Source: an uncultured Ellagibacter sp. (GTDB taxonomy: Bacteria > Actinomycetota > Coriobacteriia > Coriobacteriales > Eggerthellaceae). Taken from it: a DNA stretch of 64,000 nt. Shown in pieces: positions 55,223-64,000 of the stretch; position 1 is the first letter of the stretch; every line of letters starts with the position of its first letter. The notes beneath the pieces are model-generated. The model was given only the letters and a program-made list of their open reading frames with translations. It was not told the origin of the DNA and searched no databases. The stretch covers positions 62,001-126,000 of the forward strand of contig NZ_CAKUBT010000001.1 of NCBI RefSeq assembly GCF_934643285.1, read 5' to 3'. The position numbers and the translations under genes were made by a program.

Positions 55223-58120
55223 ATGGGACAAAACTCGATCGTCATCAAGGGCGCTCGCGAGCATAACCTCAAAAACGTCGATCTGGAAATCCCGCGCGAC
55301 AAGCTGGTCGTCATAACTGGCCTTTCGGGCTCGGGCAAGTCAAGCCTTGCCTTCGACACCATGTACGCTGAGGGCCAGCGCCGCTATGTGGAAAGCCTTT
55401 CGAGCTATGCGCGTATGTTCCTGGGCCAGATGAGCAAGCCCGACCTCGACAGCATCGACGGCTTGTCCCCGGCGGTCTCCATCGACCAGAAGACCACCTC
55501 GAAAAACCCGCGCTCCACCGTGGGCACCACGACTGAAATCTACGACTACCTGCGTCTTCTGTTTGCGCGCGTGGGCATCCCGCATTGCCCGGAGTGCGGG
55601 CGCGTCATCAAGAAGCAGACGACCGACCAGGTGACCGACGATATCCTCGCGCTCGCCGCCGATGAAAGCACTCGCGCGATCATCATGGCGCCCGTAGTCG
55701 CGGGCCGCAAGGGCGAGTTCACGAAGCTCTTCGCCGACCTTGCGAAGGAGGGCTTCTCCCGTGTTCGTATCGATGGCGAAATCGTGAAGCTCACGGGCGA
55801 GCCCATCACCTTGAACAAGAAGATTAAGCACTTCATCGACGTTGTCGTCGACCGCGTCGTGCTGAAGAAATCCGCCACGACTCGTATCGCCGAGTCGGTG
55901 GAGAACGCGACGAAGCTTGCCGAGGGGCGCGTGCTCGTCCAGGTGCTCGGCCCCGACGGCAAGCCCCAGGGCGAGGCGGGCGGTACGTCAAGTGGTGCCA
56001 CGGGTGGGCTCGGCGCAGGGGAACACCTCTTCTCGCTTGCGCTCGCCTGTCCCGAACATGGTCATTCCATGGACGAGCTGCAGCCTCGTGACTTCTCGTT
56101 CAACGCACCGTATGGCGCTTGCCCCGACTGCCTGGGAATCGGCAGCCGCGACGAGGTCGACCCCTCGCTCGTGGTGCCTGACCCGTCGCTTTCCCTTGAC
56201 GAGGGCGTCATCGCGCCGTTTCGCACGGGGAACTACTATCCGCAGGTCATCAAGGCGGTGGCGGCGCACATGGGCGTCGACTCGTCCACGCCGTGGGAGG
56301 ATATGCCGCGCCGCGCGCAGAAGGCCATCATGTCGGGCCTCGGCAAGGAGAAGGTGCGCGTCGACTACGTCACGGTCGACGGCCGCGAGACGTACTGGTA
56401 CATCGAGTGGGAAGGCGTGCTCGCCGCGGTTATGCGCCGCTACCAGGAGGCGCAGACCGATACGCAGCGCGAGCGACTCGAGCAGTATTTCGCGACGGTG
56501 CCCTGCCAGACCTGCCACGGTAAGCGCTTGAAGCCCGAAATCCTCGCTGTCACCGTGGGCGGCAAGTCCATCCACGATGTGACGGAGATGTCAGCCGCCG
56601 ATTCCTACGCGTTCTTCAGCGGCCTTTCGTTCTCGGGCCAGGCCGAGCGCATCGCGGGGCCCATCGTGAAGGAGATCAAGGCGCGACTGAAATTCCTCGT
56701 GGACGTGGGACTCGACTACCTGACGCTCGAGCGCGCCACCGCCACGCTGTCGGGCGGCGAGGCCCAGCGCATCCGCCTTGCCACGCAGATCGGCGCGGGG
56801 CTCATGGGCGTGCTCTATATCTTGGACGAACCTTCGATCGGCTTGCATCAGCGCGACAACGAGCGGCTTATCGCCACGCTGGAGCATCTGCGCGACCTCG
56901 GCAACACCGTCGTCGTGGTCGAGCACGACGAGGATACCATCCGCAGCGCCGACTTCGTGGTCGACATGGGGCCGGGCGCGGGCGAGCGCGGCGGGGAAGT
57001 GGTTGCGGCGGGGACTCCTGCCCAGATCATGAAGGCGAAGCGCTCCCTTACGGCGGACTATCTGTCGGGCCGTCGTAAGATCGAGGTGCCCCAGACCCGC
57101 CGCCATCCCAAGCGGGGGTCCATCAAGATGACGGGCGCCTCGGAGAACAACCTGAAAAACGTCACGCTTGAGGTGCCCATCGGCACGTTCACCGTGATCA
57201 CCGGTGTATCCGGCTCGGGTAAAAGCTCGCTTATCACCGACACGCTCGCGCCTGCCCTGGCCAACCGCGTGAACCACGCGCACCGGCGCACGGGCGCGTA
57301 CCGCAAGATCACCGGGCTTGAGTCGATTGACAAGGTCATCAACATCGACCAGAGCCCCATCGGTCGAACGCCGCGCAGCAACCCTGCCACCTACATCGGG
57401 CTGTGGGACGACATCCGCGCTCTGTTCTCCTCGACGCAGGAGGCGAAGGCGCGCGGATATGCCCCAGGCCGCTTCAGCTTCAACGTGAGCGGCGGCCGCT
57501 GTGAGGCTTGCAAGGGCGACGGCCAGATCAAAATCGAGATGCACTTCCTTCCCGACGTGTACGTTCCCTGCGAGGTTTGCGGGGGGAAGCGCTACAACCG
57601 CGAGACGCTCCAGGTCACCTATCGTGGGAAGAACATCGCCGAGGTCCTCGACATGACGGTCGAGGACGCGCTTGCGTTCTTCGAACACATCCCCGGCATC
57701 AAGCGCAAGCTCCAGACGCTGTTCGATGTGGGACTCGGCTATATCCGCCTCGGGCAAGCCGCAACGACCCTTTCGGGCGGCGAGGCCCAGCGTGTCAAGC
57801 TTGCGAGCGAGCTTCAGAAGCGCTCCACAGGGAAGACGTTCTACATCCTCGACGAGCCGACGACGGGCCTGCACTTCGAAGATGTGCGCCAGCTGCTCGT
57901 CGTGCTGCAGCGCCTGGTCGATGCTGGCAACACAGTGCTCGTCATCGAACACAACCTCGACGTCATCAAGTCCGCCGATCATATCGTCGACTTGGGCCCC
58001 GAGGGAGGCGAGCGTGGCGGAACCATCATCGCCACTGGAACGCCGGAAGAGGTGGCGCAGGTGGAAGGCAGCTTTACCGGAAAGTTCCTCAAGAAGATGT
58101 TGGGCGATCATGCGGGGTAG
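55223..58120 (+). CDS. uvrA: Excinuclease ABC subunit A
   Basis: A 965-residue damage sensor for nucleotide excision repair. Two ABC ATPase modules are present: Walker A GLSGSGKS at residues 33-40 and GVSGSGKS at 661-668, each with an LSGGEAQR signature. Zinc modules are CPECG near residue 120, CPDC and CQTC in the middle, and CEAC with CEVC in the second half. Length and order are normal. Start ATG 55223 follows GATGAGGG. UvrB and UvrC are not in the window. Confidence 0.98.
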   Translation: MGQNSIVIKGAREHNLKNVDLEIPRDKLVVITGLSGSGKSSLAFDTMYAEGQRRYVESLSSYARMFLGQMSKPDLDSIDGLSPAVSIDQKTTSKNPRSTVGTTTEIYDYLRLLFARVGIPHCPECGRVIKKQTTDQVTDDILALAADESTRAIIMAPVVAGRKGEFTKLFADLAKEGFSRVRIDGEIVKLTGEPITLNKKIKHFIDVVVDRVVLKKSATTRIAESVENATKLAEGRVLVQVLGPDGKPQGEAGGTSSGATGGLGAGEHLFSLALACPEHGHSMDELQPRDFSFNAPYGACPDCLGIGSRDEVDPSLVVPDPSLSLDEGVIAPFRTGNYYPQVIKAVAAHMGVDSSTPWEDMPRRAQKAIMSGLGKEKVRVDYVTVDGRETYWYIEWEGVLAAVMRRYQEAQTDTQRERLEQYFATVPCQTCHGKRLKPEILAVTVGGKSIHDVTEMSAADSYAFFSGLSFSGQAERIAGPIVKEIKARLKFLVDVGLDYLTLERATATLSGGEAQRIRLATQIGAGLMGVLYILDEPSIGLHQRDNERLIATLEHLRDLGNTVVVVEHDEDTIRSADFVVDMGPGAGERGGEVVAAGTPAQIMKAKRSLTADYLSGRRKIEVPQTRRHPKRGSIKMTGASENNLKNVTLEVPIGTFTVITGVSGSGKSSLITDTLAPALANRVNHAHRRTGAYRKITGLESIDKVINIDQSPIGRTPRSNPATYIGLWDDIRALFSSTQEAKARGYAPGRFSFNVSGGRCEACKGDGQIKIEMHFLPDVYVPCEVCGGKRYNRETLQVTYRGKNIAEVLDMTVEDALAFFEHIPGIKRKLQTLFDVGLGYIRLGQAATTLSGGEAQRVKLASELQKRSTGKTFYILDEPTTGLHFEDVRQLLVVLQRLVDAGNTVLVIEHNLDVIKSADHIVDLGPEGGERGGTIIATGTPEEVAQVEGSFTGKFLKKMLGDHAG

Positions 58121-59078
58121 TTCGGTCGCGAAGGGCGTTCTGCTCACGGCAGGCGGCGCCATATGCTGGGGATTCTCCGGCACGTGCGCGCAGCTGCTCA
58201 TGGATATCTACGGTGTCCCCTTGGCGTGGAACGTGTGCGTGCGCCTTGTGTTCGCATCGTTGCTCTACCTGATCTTTTGCACGGTAGCTCATCGCGATCA
58301 GCTCCTATGCCTGCTCAAGCAGCCTTGCGAGTTGGGGCGCCTTCTTGTGTTCTCCGTCTTCGGCGTGTTGCTTGTTCAGGTGTGCTACCAGGGGTGCATC
58401 TCTGTCAGCAATGCGGGCACGGCAACCGTGTTCGAGCGATGCGGCCTCATACTCATCATGCTCATCACCTGTGTCAAGGCTCGCCGCGCCCCGTTGCGCC
58501 GCGAGCTTATGGGCGTCGTTTTGGCAATCGTCGGCACGGTTTGCATCGCGACCAAGGGAAACCTCGGCACGCTTGCCATCCCCGCCGAGGCGCTCATGTG
58601 GGGTGCGGCGTCTGCGTGCGCGCTCGTCTTCTACACGATGATGCCAGTGCGCTTGCTTGAGCGGTGGGGAAGCGTTGTCACCACGACGGTCTCCATGACG
58701 ATGGCGGCTGTCATCGCCAACGTCGTCGTGCAGCCGTGGAACATGCACGTTGACGTGACCCCCGGCATCGTCGCTGCCATGGCGGCGCTGGTGATTATCG
58801 GCACGTTCTTCGCCTACCTGCTGTTCTTGCAGGGCGTGAAGCTCGCGGGCCCCATGCGCGCGGGGCTTGTCGGCAGCATCGAGCCGGTCGCGGCGACGGC
58901 ATTCTCCACGCTCTGGCTCGGAACGCCCATCACCCCCTTCGATATCACTGGCTGCGCGCTCATCGTGATCATGGTGCTGCTCGTGACGCAGCGCGAGGAG
59001 GAATCGCCTCGCGAGGTGGAGCCCTCGAGTGGGGGCGTGCAGGCGGATGGGGCTCAGCCTTCGGACGCGGACGCATAA
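58110..59078 (+). CDS. EamA/DMT-family transporter
   Basis: A 322-residue membrane protein with ten hydrophobic helices in two EamA repeats ([15 protein letters not shown] in the first; [20 protein letters not shown] in the second). Drug/metabolite-type carriers often export amino acids or metabolites. The ATG at 58110 overlaps the end of uvrA by 11 nt, so translation may be coupled, although the ribosome binding site is weak. A charged Glu/Ser-rich tail of about 30 residues ends the protein. The substrate is unknown. Confidence 0.85.
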   Translation: MRGSSVAKGVLLTAGGAICWGFSGTCAQLLMDIYGVPLAWNVCVRLVFASLLYLIFCTVAHRDQLLCLLKQPCELGRLLVFSVFGVLLVQVCYQGCISVSNAGTATVFERCGLILIMLITCVKARRAPLRRELMGVVLAIVGTVCIATKGNLGTLAIPAEALMWGAASACALVFYTMMPVRLLERWGSVVTTTVSMTMAAVIANVVVQPWNMHVDVTPGIVAAMAALVIIGTFFAYLLFLQGVKLAGPMRAGLVGSIEPVAATAFSTLWLGTPITPFDITGCALIVIMVLLVTQREEESPREVEPSSGGVQADGAQPSDADA

Positions 59079-59438
59079 ACGATTGAAGTTGAGCTCTCGG
59101 TCACCGGCGTCTTGTTGGTGATCAGGTAGCGTGGGTTGTTGAAGCCGAGCTTTCGGGGAGGGCCGCGAAGCCGATCGGCGAATAGCCTGAGGAGTGCACG
59201 CCTTTCATCCAGCTTGCGGGGTTTTCCACCGCGCTCCACCTCGCTGCGGGGTTTCGTGCCGTGCGCCTCAATATCGAGACCGTTCGCATAATGGAGTTAC
59301 GATTCTTCCTTTCGTAACACTGAAAACCCATTCCGTCTGTTATAGTGTGTTACAAATTTGTATCCAGTAACACTAAGCAGGTGCGCACTGAGGACGGAAC
59401 AGCTGCGCGCTCTGCTTGGCCGATGGAAGGACATCACG
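59079..59438. other. Intergenic region upstream of the second ABC importer
   Basis: A 360-bp gap. The left two thirds hold no gene I can support; a minus-strand open stretch at 59054-59331 has no family resemblance I trust. The right third is AT-richer and holds repeats of GTAACACT (59314-59321 and 59367-59374, with inverted AGTGTGTTAC at 59344-59353), the perfect palindrome TACAAATTTGTA (59351-59362), and an extended -10 TGTTATAGT (59338-59346). Confidence 0.55.
59338..59374 (+). promoter_or_regulatory. Promoter and dyad repeats for the second ABC importer
   Basis: TGTTATAGT (TG at 59338-59339, TATAGT 59341-59346) overlaps AGTGTGTTAC, followed directly by TACAAATTTGTA and GTAACACT. These dyads sit on the expected start site, so a repressor could block transcription. 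Confidence 0.5.
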
Positions 59439-61085
59439 ATGAAGAGCTTCTCCAGGCGAACGTTTTTGCAGGCGGCAGGCGTGAGCGTGGCTGCGGTGGG
59501 CTTCGGCGGCGCGCCCGGCGCATGCGCGAACAACTCGAACATGGGCAACTCGGATGCCAACGGCACTTCAAAGAGTGAAGAGCGCGCTTCCCAGGTTACG
59601 GTATCCATGCCCGTAAGCAGCGAACCCGCCGCTGGCTTCGACCCGTTCGTCTCCTGGGGCTGCGGCGAGCATGTGCATGAGCCGCTTATCCAGTCCACGC
59701 TTCTGACCACGACGGCCGATATGGGCTTCGAAAACGACCTCGCGACGGCATACTCCTGCAGCGATGACGGCCTCACGTGGACGTTCATCGTTCGCACGGA
59801 CGCGAAATTCACCAACGGAAAGGCGCTTACGGCGCATGATGTGGCCTATACGATCAACGGCGTTGCGAACAGCGAGGCCAGCGAGTGTGATCTGACTATG
59901 GTGGACAAGGCGGTCGCCGTCGACGACGAAACGTGCGAGGTCCATCTGAACAAGCCCTTCAACGCGCTCCTGTATACGTTGGCCGTTATCGGCATCGTTC
60001 CCGATGGCGGGCATGGCAGCGACTACGGCACCGACCCGATTGGCAGCGGCCGCTACATGCTGGAGCAATGGGACCACGGACAGCAGGTCATCCTGAAGGC
60101 CAATCCCGACTACTACGGCGACGCCCCGAAGATCGAGCGCGTCGTGGTGGTGTTCATGGAAGAGGACGCAAGCCTTGCGGCGGCTCGCTCCGGCCAGGTG
60201 GACGTCGCCTACACGGTGGCCACCTACGCCGACCAGCAGCCGACGGGCTACGAACTGCTGAACTGCGCATCGGTCGACTCGCGCGGCATCTCCCTTCCCA
60301 CCATCGCGGCGGGCGCTACGAAGAAGCAGACGGGCGAGGAGTACCCCGCAGGCAACGACGTCACGCAGGACCTCGCGCTGCGCCGCGCCATCAACTATGG
60401 CGTGAACCGTCAGACGCTTATCGACAACGTCCTGAACGGCTATGGCGAGGTCGCGTACAGCGTGAGCGACAATATGCCCTGGTCATCCGATGATATGCGA
60501 TGCGAACAGGACGTCGCCCGCGCCAAGGAGCTGCTCGACGAGGCGGGCTGGGCGCTCGGGTCCGACGGCGTTCGCGTGAAGGACGGTGTGCCGGCAGCGT
60601 TCGATCTGTACTACTCGGCGTCCGACTCGGTGCGCCAGGCCATTGCCATGGAGTTTGCCAACCAGATGGGCGAGCTCGGCATCAAGGTGTCACCGAAGGG
60701 TGCAAGCTGGGACGACATCTACCGACACCAGTTCAGCGACCCCGTCGTGTGGGGCTGGGGCTCGAACAGCCCGATCGAGATCTACAACCTGAACTACTCG
60801 ACAGGCAATGGCAACTACGCGTGCTACGAGAACGCGGCGGTGGACGCGCACCTGAACGCGGCGCTTGCCAACCCTGTGATCGCCAATTCGTACGACGAGT
60901 GGAAGCTTGCCATGTGGGACGGCGAGAACGGCGTGGCTCCGCAAGGCGCTGCCACGTGGGTGTGGTTCGCCAACGTCGACCACCTGTATTTCGTGGCCGA
61001 TGGCTTGAAAGTCGCCGACCAGAAGCCACATCCGCACGGGCATGGATGGTCGATCGTGAATAACGTCGACAAGTGGAGCTGGTAG
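59439..61085 (+). CDS. ABC transporter substrate-binding protein, peptide/nickel family
   Basis: A 548-residue family 5 solute-binding protein. The signal carries a twin-Arg motif FSRRTFLQAAG; the following Cys (PGAC) is a poor lipobox, so anchoring is uncertain. Family blocks include FTNGKALTAHDVAYTI and GSGRYMLEQWD. The C terminus has a His cluster (HPHGHGW, residues 531-537) of the kind seen in nickel-type members. The ATG at 59439 is chosen because it gives the signal peptide. The next gene starts 12 nt downstream. Nickel, another metal-chelate, or peptide are possible ligands. Confidence 0.88.
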   Translation: MKSFSRRTFLQAAGVSVAAVGFGGAPGACANNSNMGNSDANGTSKSEERASQVTVSMPVSSEPAAGFDPFVSWGCGEHVHEPLIQSTLLTTTADMGFENDLATAYSCSDDGLTWTFIVRTDAKFTNGKALTAHDVAYTINGVANSEASECDLTMVDKAVAVDDETCEVHLNKPFNALLYTLAVIGIVPDGGHGSDYGTDPIGSGRYMLEQWDHGQQVILKANPDYYGDAPKIERVVVVFMEEDASLAAARSGQVDVAYTVATYADQQPTGYELLNCASVDSRGISLPTIAAGATKKQTGEEYPAGNDVTQDLALRRAINYGVNRQTLIDNVLNGYGEVAYSVSDNMPWSSDDMRCEQDVARAKELLDEAGWALGSDGVRVKDGVPAAFDLYYSASDSVRQAIAMEFANQMGELGIKVSPKGASWDDIYRHQFSDPVVWGWGSNSPIEIYNLNYSTGNGNYACYENAAVDAHLNAALANPVIANSYDEWKLAMWDGENGVAPQGAATWVWFANVDHLYFVADGLKVADQKPHPHGHGWSIVNNVDKWSW

Positions 61086-61097
61086 GCGCAGTTTCGC

Positions 61098-62081
61098 ATG
61101 ACGAAATATCTTGCTCGACATATCGTGAGGTTCACACTGCTGATGCTTGCCGTGGGGTTGGTGGTGTTCGCGCTGGTGAGCATGTCGCCGATCGACCCCG
61201 TGCAGGCGAACGTGGGGCAGGCCGCGTACGTGAACATGTCGGAGGCCAAGCGCGCTCAGCTGGCGAGCTACTGGGGCGGCGACGTGCCGTTTTGGGAACG
61301 CTTCGCCAACTGGGCGGGTGCTCTTCTGCAGGGCGACATGGGAACATCGCTCAGGTTCAATGCGCCGGTATCCGAGGTCATTGCGCACCGAGCCGCCAAC
61401 TCGTTGGCGCTCATGGGCATCGCGTGGCTGCTCAGCGGCGTGCTCGGGTTCGCGCTCGGCGTTGCTGCGGGCGCTCGCCGCGGCGGTGTGCTCGACCGGG
61501 TGGTTCGCAGCTATTGCTTTCTTTTGGCTTCGACCCCCACGTTCTGGCTCGGCTTGCTCATCTTGATGGTGTTCGCCGTGCAGCTCGGCTGGTTCCCTAT
61601 TGGGTTCTCCGTGCCCATCGGCGTGTCGGCGGCGGACGTGACGTTGGCCGATGCAGTGCATCACCTGGTTCTTCCTGCGCTCACGCTCTCAGTGACGGGC
61701 GTGGCCAACATCGCGCTGCATACGCGCGAGAAGGTGGTTGACGTGCTGGAAAGCGACTACGTGCGCTTCGCACGCGCACGCGGCGAGTCGGAGCTGAGCG
61801 TGATCATGCACCACGGCTTGCGCAACGTCGCGCTGCCGGCCGTCACGTTGCAGTGCGCGTTCATCTCCGAGATCTTCGGCGGGTCGGTGCTGGTAGAGCA
61901 GGTGTTTTCTTATCCCGGCCTGGGGCAGGCGGCCGTGACCGCAGGATTGGGCGGCGACGTGGCGCTTCTCGCGGGCATCGCGCTCGTGAGTGCCGCGCTC
62001 GTGTTCGGCGGCAACCTGCTGGCTAACATTCTCTATGGCGTGCTCGACCCGCGCATGCGCGTCGGCGAGGGGAGGGCTTGA
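61098..62081 (+). CDS. ABC transporter permease, NikB/DppB-like
   Basis: A 327-residue permease with about six transmembrane helices. The start MTKYLARHIVRFTLLML and SPIDPVQANVG fit the DppB/NikB group, and DYVRFARARGESEL is the coupling loop. It lies between the binding protein and the second permease; its TGA overlaps the next ATG by one base. Confidence 0.92.
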   Translation: MTKYLARHIVRFTLLMLAVGLVVFALVSMSPIDPVQANVGQAAYVNMSEAKRAQLASYWGGDVPFWERFANWAGALLQGDMGTSLRFNAPVSEVIAHRAANSLALMGIAWLLSGVLGFALGVAAGARRGGVLDRVVRSYCFLLASTPTFWLGLLILMVFAVQLGWFPIGFSVPIGVSAADVTLADAVHHLVLPALTLSVTGVANIALHTREKVVDVLESDYVRFARARGESELSVIMHHGLRNVALPAVTLQCAFISEIFGGSVLVEQVFSYPGLGQAAVTAGLGGDVALLAGIALVSAALVFGGNLLANILYGVLDPRMRVGEGRA

Positions 62082-62932
62082 TGGAAGAAGTACTCCATGC
62101 TCCCGTGCAGCGCTTGCGCGGCAATCGGGCAACCACCCTCGTCGCGTGCATCGCGGCCGCCTGCGCGCTCGCTATTGTGGTGGCGTCGGGGCTTGTGCTT
62201 TACGGTCAGGCGACGGCCACGGACTTCACCGCGAAGAATCTGGCGCCTTCGCTTGCGCACCCCTTCGGCACTGACTGGATGGGTCGCGACATGCTTTCGC
62301 GCACGCTTTCGGGCCTGTCTACGAGCGTGCTGGTGGGCTTGCTGGCGGCCACCGTCTCGTCGGTTATCGCACTCGTGCTCGGGTGTGCTGCCGCGCTTGG
62401 CGGAAAACGCGTCGATGCCGTGATCAGCTGGCTGATCGACCTCATGATGGGCGTTCCCCACATCGTGCTTCTGGTGCTCATCTCCTATGCAATCGGGAAG
62501 GGTTTCTGGGGCGTGACGATTGGCGTTGCCGTGACGCATTGGCCGAGCCTCGCGCGCGTCGTTCGTGCCGAGGTGCTGCAATGCCGAGAATCGAAGTTCG
62601 TCGAAGTTGCGCGCATGTTGGGGCAAAGCCCGGCGCGCATCGCGTTGCGCCATATGGTGCCCTACGTGTTGCCGCAGTTCGTGGTGGGGCTCATCCTGCT
62701 GTTCCCGCACGCCATCCTCCACGAGGCGGCCATCACGTTCCTCGGCTTCGGCTTGCCGCCCGAGCAGCCGGCAATCGGCGTGATCCTGAGCGAGTCGATG
62801 AGCTACCTATCGACGGGTGCCTGGTGGCTTGCCGTGTTCCCGGGTTTGGCGCTCATGGCTACGGTGTTGTTCTTCGATGTGGCTGGTCAGAGCCTGCGAA
62901 AGCTCCTCGACCCGCATACGGCGCAGAAATAG
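62081..62932 (+). CDS. ABC transporter permease, NikC/DppC-like
   Basis: A 283-residue permease. FGTDWMGRDMLSRTLSG is the family block, and the coupling loop contains KFVEVARMLGQSP. The ATG at 62081 follows GAGGGGAGGG. Together with the preceding gene it makes the translocation pore. Confidence 0.92.
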   Translation: MEEVLHAPVQRLRGNRATTLVACIAAACALAIVVASGLVLYGQATATDFTAKNLAPSLAHPFGTDWMGRDMLSRTLSGLSTSVLVGLLAATVSSVIALVLGCAAALGGKRVDAVISWLIDLMMGVPHIVLLVLISYAIGKGFWGVTIGVAVTHWPSLARVVRAEVLQCRESKFVEVARMLGQSPARIALRHMVPYVLPQFVVGLILLFPHAILHEAAITFLGFGLPPEQPAIGVILSESMSYLSTGAWWLAVFPGLALMATVLFFDVAGQSLRKLLDPHTAQK

Positions 62933-62941
62933 GTGGGGAGG

Positions 62942-63949
62942 ATGCTGGAGAATACAAACGACGACGCGGTTGTGCAAGCGGCTTTTGCGAACAAGGCCGC
63001 CGCGCTCGCTCACGAGCAAACCGCGCACGAGGATGCACAGTCGCACCATCATCACACGCACGCCGCGACCTCGCACCATGATGGTGGGCACCACCTTTTG
63101 CAGGTCGAGGATTTGAACGTGAGCTTTCACATGTACGACGAGGACGCGCCGTACTTCCAGGCGAAGCAGCGCGATGTCCAGGTGCTCCACGGGTTGAGCA
63201 TCGCCGTCCACGCGGGCGAGATTGTGGCTGTGGTGGGCGCATCGGGTTCGGGCAAGACGCTTCTCGCCGATGCGGTGTTGGGGTTGTTCGAACCGAACGC
63301 CACGGTGCGGGGGCGCATCTGGTTCGACGGCGTGCGCAAAGACGCGGAGGGTTTGCGCGCGCTGCGCGGGCACGGGTTGTCGCTCGTGCCGCAAAGCGTG
63401 AGCCATTTGGACCCCATGATGCGCGTGGGGAAACAGGTCGAAGGCTTTGCGAACGCGCTGTCGAAGGCCGAGCGCAAAACGCGCCGCGAGCAGCTGTTCG
63501 AGCGCTACGGGCTCGGTCCCGAGGTTGCGCGCCTCTACCCTCATGAGCTTTCGGGCGGCATGGCGCGCCGCGTGCTGCTCTGCTGCGCGCTCATGGACGA
63601 CCCGCGGGTGATCGTGGCCGACGAGCCAACGCCCGGGCTCGACCTCGACCTCGCGGTCCGAGCGCTGGACGACTTCCGCTCCTTCGCCAACGAGGGCAAC
63701 GGCGTGCTGCTGATCACGCACGATATCGAACTGGCGCTGCGCGTGGCCGATCGCGTCGCCGTGTTCAAGGATGGCACTGTGGTGGAAGAGACGGCGGTCG
63801 CGAACTTCGACGACCCCGCGCTTCTGCGCGACCCGTTCACTCGCGCGCTGTGGCATGCCCTTCCCGAGCACGATTTCGCGGCTACGGCGAGCACGGACGA
63901 GCAAGGCCGCGGCAACGCATCGGTTGGCAAGGGAGGTCGCTCGTGCTAG
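62942..63949 (+). CDS. ABC transporter ATPase with a His-rich N terminus (NikD/DppD-like)
   Basis: A 335-residue ATPase. Walker A GASGSGKT is at residues 99-106, signature LSGGMARRV, Walker B VIVADEPTPGLD, and switch ITHDIELA. Before the ATPase core lies an unusual segment of about 50 residues with eleven His between residues 24 and 51 (SHHHHTHAATSHHDGGHH), a likely metal-binding stretch. It lacks the OppD/F C-terminal Cys region, as in NikD-type proteins. ATG 62942 with AGGTGG at -6 is preferred over GTG 62933. The stop overlaps the next gene by 7 nt. Confidence 0.9.
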   Translation: MLENTNDDAVVQAAFANKAAALAHEQTAHEDAQSHHHHTHAATSHHDGGHHLLQVEDLNVSFHMYDEDAPYFQAKQRDVQVLHGLSIAVHAGEIVAVVGASGSGKTLLADAVLGLFEPNATVRGRIWFDGVRKDAEGLRALRGHGLSLVPQSVSHLDPMMRVGKQVEGFANALSKAERKTRREQLFERYGLGPEVARLYPHELSGGMARRVLLCCALMDDPRVIVADEPTPGLDLDLAVRALDDFRSFANEGNGVLLITHDIELALRVADRVAVFKDGTVVEETAVANFDDPALLRDPFTRALWHALPEHDFAATASTDEQGRGNASVGKGGRSC

Positions 63950-64000
63950 AGGCTCGAGACATCACGTTCGGTTACCCCGGCGCAAAACCCCTCTACAGCG
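63943..64000 (+). CDS. Start of a second ABC ATPase (partial at window edge)
   Basis: GTG 63943 follows GGGAGG and begins LEARDITFGYPGAKPLYS, the typical opening of an ABC ATPase before Walker A. By position it is the NikE/DppF-like partner. Only about 19 residues are in the window. Confidence 0.75.
   Translation, partial: MLEARDITFGYPGAKPLYS

Noticed and set aside
59054..59331. Transposase or resolvase remnant on the minus strand upstream of the second importer
   Set aside because: The open stretches have Arg-rich, low-information translations and no motif I can tie to a transposase; no terminal repeats are visible.
59439..59540. Confident lipoprotein call for the second binding protein
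   Set aside because: The residues before the candidate Cys (PGAC) do not fit the lipobox, so only the Tat-like signal is claimed.

Overview
The window is about 64 kb of gene-dense, high-GC DNA (GC not computed) with nearly all genes on the plus strand. The gene content suggests a Coriobacteriia-type actinobacterium, probably Eggerthellaceae-like. I infer this from the high GC, an SLH-domain cell-surface remnant, pyruvate phosphate dikinase with its regulator, a YgbA-type protein, peptide/nickel ABC systems with Tat-like lipoprotein signals, and the housekeeping genes. The assignment rests on protein resemblance only; no search was run.

Layout. 0-4 kb: end of an unknown gene, then a LysR regulator divergent from an MFS transporter and an alpha/beta hydrolase. 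4-10 kb: rpmF, plsX, rnc, smc. 10.3-16.3 kb: a complete peptide-type ABC importer (dppABCDF-like) lying between smc and ftsY, two genes that are often neighbours. 17.4-20 kb (minus strand): an SLH-domain reading frame broken by an in-frame amber codon, the Ser/Thr symporter sstT and tRNA-Leu(UAG). 20.4-26.8 kb: tig, clpP, clpX, valS (protein folding, proteolysis, tRNA charging). 26.9-28.4 kb: a small accessory patch with a surface-protein remnant, a phd-doc toxin-antitoxin pair whose promoter carries an operator-like palindrome, and a zinc-ribbon membrane protein. 28.8-33.8 kb: ffh, a structured intergenic stretch, a Cys-rich flavoprotein, then rpsP-khpA-rimM-trmD-lepB. 33.9-42.2 kb: glyQ, glyS, the PPDK regulatory protein, ppdK, asnS. 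42.2-45.2 kb: a TetR regulator and a polytopic membrane protein on the minus strand, divergent from mtnA across a perfect palindrome. 45.3-47.4 kb: dGTPase and azlCD. 47.6-54.6 kb: rplS, rnhB, yraN, comM, dprA, trmFO and a Xer recombinase, which is the other half of the usual rpsP-trmD-rplS neighbourhood. 54.6-59 kb: ygbA-like (minus), uvrA and an EamA permease. 59.4-64 kb: a second peptide/nickel ABC importer with a His-rich ATPase, cut by the window edge.

The most unusual thing I found is inside trmD. The gene carries an in-frame insertion of roughly 45-50 codons whose DNA is a 112-nt near-palindrome. It is arranged like the palindromic elements known to insert into Rickettsia genes. Other points worth a second look are the amber-interrupted SLH frame with an iron-permease-like amino terminus, the His-rich metal-type importer, the TetR/mtnA divergent locus, a highly structured RNA-like segment after ffh, and several promoter-overlapping inverted repeats. 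I did not find CRISPR arrays, rRNA genes, intact transposons or prophage.
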